The position numbers and the translations under genes were made by a program. Below the pieces are notes generated by a model, which made no database searches, had not been told where the DNA came from, and worked only from the letters and a program-made list of their open reading frames with translations. A DNA stretch of 64,000 nt, taken from positions 9,115,501-9,179,500 of the forward strand of contig JAMJFZ010002307.1 in NCBI GenBank assembly GCA_026225945.1, read 5' to 3'. Positions within the stretch are counted from its first letter, which is position 1; each line of letters opens with the position of its first letter. Source of the stretch: Cricetomys ansorgei. Its lineage: Eukaryota > Chordata > Mammalia > Rodentia > Nesomyidae. Shown piece by piece: positions 61,330 through 64,000 of the stretch.

Positions 61330-62900
61330 GGAAGAACACTGGAAATGTACACATTTAATAATTTGAACTATATAATTCATTATTATCAACTACAGTATCA
61401 TGCTGTGCAATCCATCTCTGTGATGTATTCTTCCAAACTGAAATTCTTCCCTCTTGACCAACATCTTCCCTTTCTCTGCCTTCTCTTTCCTCCCAAAACC
61501 TTTGGTAACCATTATGTTATTCTCTAACTTGGTAGTTTGATTTTTCATAGAAGGGATTCATATTTAACTGAGGTTGTGCAGTATGTATCTTGCTGTCCAA
61601 GGCTTATTTTACTTAGTACAATACCCTTTAGATTCTTCCCTATTGTTGCAAATAACATAATTTTCTTCTTTTTAAAGGTGGAATAGTATTTCATTGTAAA
61701 TCTATTTTCAAATTCTTTCATCCATTATGGGTAGTTTGGTGGGTTTTATGTCTTGGAAATCATGAATAGTACTACAGTAAACAGCAGAGTGCAGACATCT
61801 CTTCAACACATTAATTTCAGCTTCTAGGATACATACCCAACTGGGATTGGCATGTGGAAATCCTGTTATTAGTGTTTTAATAAACTTGCATAATGGTTGC
61901 ACTAATATACACTCCCACCAACAGTGTACAAGTCCCTATTCCTCAGATTATTGCCAGCCTGTGTGAACTTCCTTCTTTTCTATGCAGCCATTCTCATAGA
62001 TGAGAAGTAATATCCAATTTTGCTTTTAATTTGCACTTTCCTGGTAATAAGTAGTTTAGGGCATTTCTTTTTTTTTCGAAACATCTGTTGGCCACTGTGT
62101 CTTCTTTAGGGAAAAAATGTCTCTTCAGGTCCTTGTCCATTTCAAACAAGTCAGTTTATCTTTAGTTGGCATTTAAAATTCCTTATATATATTCAGAATA
62201 TCATTTTTTTTGTCTGTTATATTATTTGGCATTTTTCTCCTAGTTTGTAGATTTTTCACCTCATTTTGTTAATTATTTTTGTTGTTTTGATGTTTTCAAG
62301 TGCTTCGTAGAGTCTCTTTCTTATTTTCTTCTATAATTTTATAATTAGAAGACTGCTTTTCATCCTTAACTCCTGGTTTTATATACAGCATTATTTGTAT
62401 CTAAATATTCATTCTTCTGCATGTAGTTAATCAGTTTCCCAGAATGCATTGATGAGACTGTTCTCTTCAACAATGTTCTTGATACCTCTGTGTCAATTTC
62501 TACCTCTCTATTCCATTCCATTGGATATTATACCTTTATGTATCTACTTACATGACAGTACCATGTTGTTTTGACCACTATAGCTTTGTAGCATATTTTA
62601 AATTCAGGTATTATGATGTATCCAGCTTTGCTCTTTGTGTTTAAGATTGCATTACCTACTGAAGGTCTTTTGTCATTCTGTACTAATTTTAGGACATTAT
62701 TTTTTCTCATTTTTGTGAGAAACATCATTGAAATTCTGATGAGGATCCCAGTGTCTCTCTTGAGTATTGTTCTCTGTAGGTTTGTCTCATTACTGTTGGC
62801 CATTAACAATTCTCTGTTCTTCTTGGTTCAATTTTGGAAGTAAGATTTTCTAAAATCATCATCCTATTTTCACAAGAGTTCTGATATTAACAGTATACAC
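61330..62900 (-). mobile_element. L1 ORF2 fragment, reverse
   Basis: The plus strand has AGTACTACAGTAAACAGCAG, CCACCAACAGTGTACAAGTC, GTGTCTTCTTTAGGGAAAAA, TACCATGTTGTTTTGACCAC and TATAGCTTTGTAGCATATTT, the complement of ORF2. On the minus strand the short frame near 62530-62620 reads CYKAIVVKTTWYCH, matching the conserved ORF2 motif after the reverse transcriptase. Old and broken. Confidence 0.82.
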
Positions 62901-62949
62901 TTAGGTTCTGCTAAACATCCCTGTGTTCTCTGTGTCTCTGTTACAGATC

Positions 62950-64000
62950 CTGACAGGGTTTCCTGTTATGGAAGTTTATTTTTAGTTGTGTATAAAATAA
63001 TTGTTTTGTGCACTGTTGGATGAGGAGCTGCCTAAGTCTTGGCATTTTGCATTGTCTGCAGGTGTTAGATTTATGTGAGGGATGTTTGATTGCTAATAAT
63101 CTGCATGTGCTATCAGTAGAACTCCTAAGGAGTTCTGGATCAATAAAAGCACTTGAGCTAGGACTCTCAGGGTTCCACTGTGAAGTATGGTACTGGCCAG
63201 GATGGTGGTTCCCTGTCCTGAGGTCTGGTAAGGTTTCCACCTATGAAAGTGCTTCCTTGTTTTTCTTGTTGAGTGACACAGCAGCCTAACAGCTACAAGT
63301 GGTACCTGCAACATGCAGCCCAAAATCACACCAGCCTTATCCTTGAAGGCAAGGAAGAAGAGAAAGAAATCTGGTAAGTGTTTCCTCAGGTTCAGAACAC
63401 AGAAGCTATCTTCCAGAACTGGCCGAGGTTTGCTGGTAGCCAAATTCAGTACTGTAAGAGTCACCCAGGTAGTACTAGTTTTGAAGGCATGGAGGAGTCA
63501 TTGGAGAGCAGCTGACACTTGGCACTGTGAGAGGCCAGGAGAGGTTATTGGTAAAAGTGCAGCCTCAGTAGCAGTTGAAGGCTCAGATTGAATGGGTTAT
63601 ACAGATAAGTTGAGACTTCCCACAATGAAGAAAGCCCAGGAGAAGCTATTGGTGAAAATGCAGCCCACTCACAGGAGAAGACCCCAGCATTCTGAAGATG
63701 TCAGTACCATGGGATGACAACCAAGAATAGTAGCAGTGTTGAGTAAAACTAGCCAGAACCTGGAGGGCAGGCTGTGTGTGCTACAGAGGCCAGAGCCAGA
63801 GAAATGATCCAAGTTCTATAGAAGAACCTAGAAGATTGTGAGTGAGTTCTAGATAATTGGACATTGATAACATTTCTCTGGTATCCAAAGACATTATGAA
63901 AAGCTTGATAGATGTTTGGTTTCATTTGGTCCTGTCCTTGTGATTGTTTCTTTTTTAAATAGTTTTGCTGGTGTAGTGTTAAACTGTATTGTAGAGATAA
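62950..64000. other. Unclassified segment, possibly retroviral-like internal repeat
   Basis: Text such as AGGAGAAGCTATTGGTGAAA (and a diverged copy, AGGAGAGGTTATTGGTAAAA, about 110 bp earlier) with GTAAAAGTGCAGCC/GTGAAAATGCAGCC suggests repeat-derived sequence. I cannot name the family, and no long open frame is present. Confidence 0.35.

Larger units (their letters stand above)
47681..64000 (+). other. Slc15a5 intron after the last visible exon, open-ended
   Basis: Begins with donor GTAAGA; no acceptor with a helix-12 exon was found. Contents: (TG)n tracts, L1 fragments in reverse orientation (49440-50760 and 61330-62900), LTR-like, B2/B3, B1 and MIR pieces. About 50850-52800, 52900-54050, 54650-55950 and 56170-57050 look unique or unclassifiable. 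Confidence 0.75.

Noticed and set aside
63093..63464. 123-codon minus-strand and 93-codon plus-strand frames near the right edge
   Set aside because: They lie in repeat-like sequence and match no protein I know.

Overview
The window is rodent genomic DNA. Its introns are crowded with rodent SINEs (B1, B2/B3-type and B4/ID-like), L1 fragments, MaLR-type LTR-like repeats and long (TG)n, (GA)n and (GAAA)n tracts. Typical young rat ID elements are not seen, but this alone does not separate mouse, hamster, deer mouse or rat, so I call it a muroid rodent without naming a species.

One gene is supported: the middle-to-late part of Slc15a5 (solute carrier family 15 member 5, an orphan member of the proton-coupled oligopeptide transporter/POT branch of the major facilitator superfamily) on the + strand. 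Five internal coding exons are at 9239-9408, 20789-21012, 26941-27127, 38544-38726 and 47549-47680. All have AG acceptors and GT donors, all junction phases agree (2/1, 1/0, 0/1, 1/1, 1/1), and no stop or frameshift interrupts the roughly 299 codons. They encode the stretch from about transmembrane helix 5 to helix 11, including the family's helix-10 glutamate. The 5' exons (start codon, helices 1-4) lie before the window and the last exon (helix 12, C-terminus, stop) was not found, so it probably lies beyond position 64000.

Layout: 1-9238 is upstream intron, with old L2/MIR/B1 fragments and a striking 1.9-kb G-rich, nearly C-free degenerate repeat (about 6300-8170) carrying G-quadruplex motifs. 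9409-20788 is an 11.4-kb intron with a 2.4-kb reverse-orientation L1, a 13/26-bp minisatellite and a candidate conserved non-coding element. 21013-26940 is a 5.9-kb intron with a B1-derived 29/58-bp higher-order tandem repeat. 27128-38543 is an 11.4-kb intron with a nested transposon pair and L2/L1 pieces. 38727-47548 is an 8.8-kb intron that starts with a 382-bp pure polypurine tract and holds an L1 3' UTR with a 39-bp triplication. 47681-64000 is intron or downstream sequence with two reverse-orientation L1 fragments, one split by an LTR-like element.

No second gene, CRISPR array or bacterial-type system is present. The many other open frames are short, lie in repeats or low-complexity DNA, or lack homology I recognise. 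I found no convincing new biological system; the most unusual items are the tandem-repeat structures and the purine-rich tracts.
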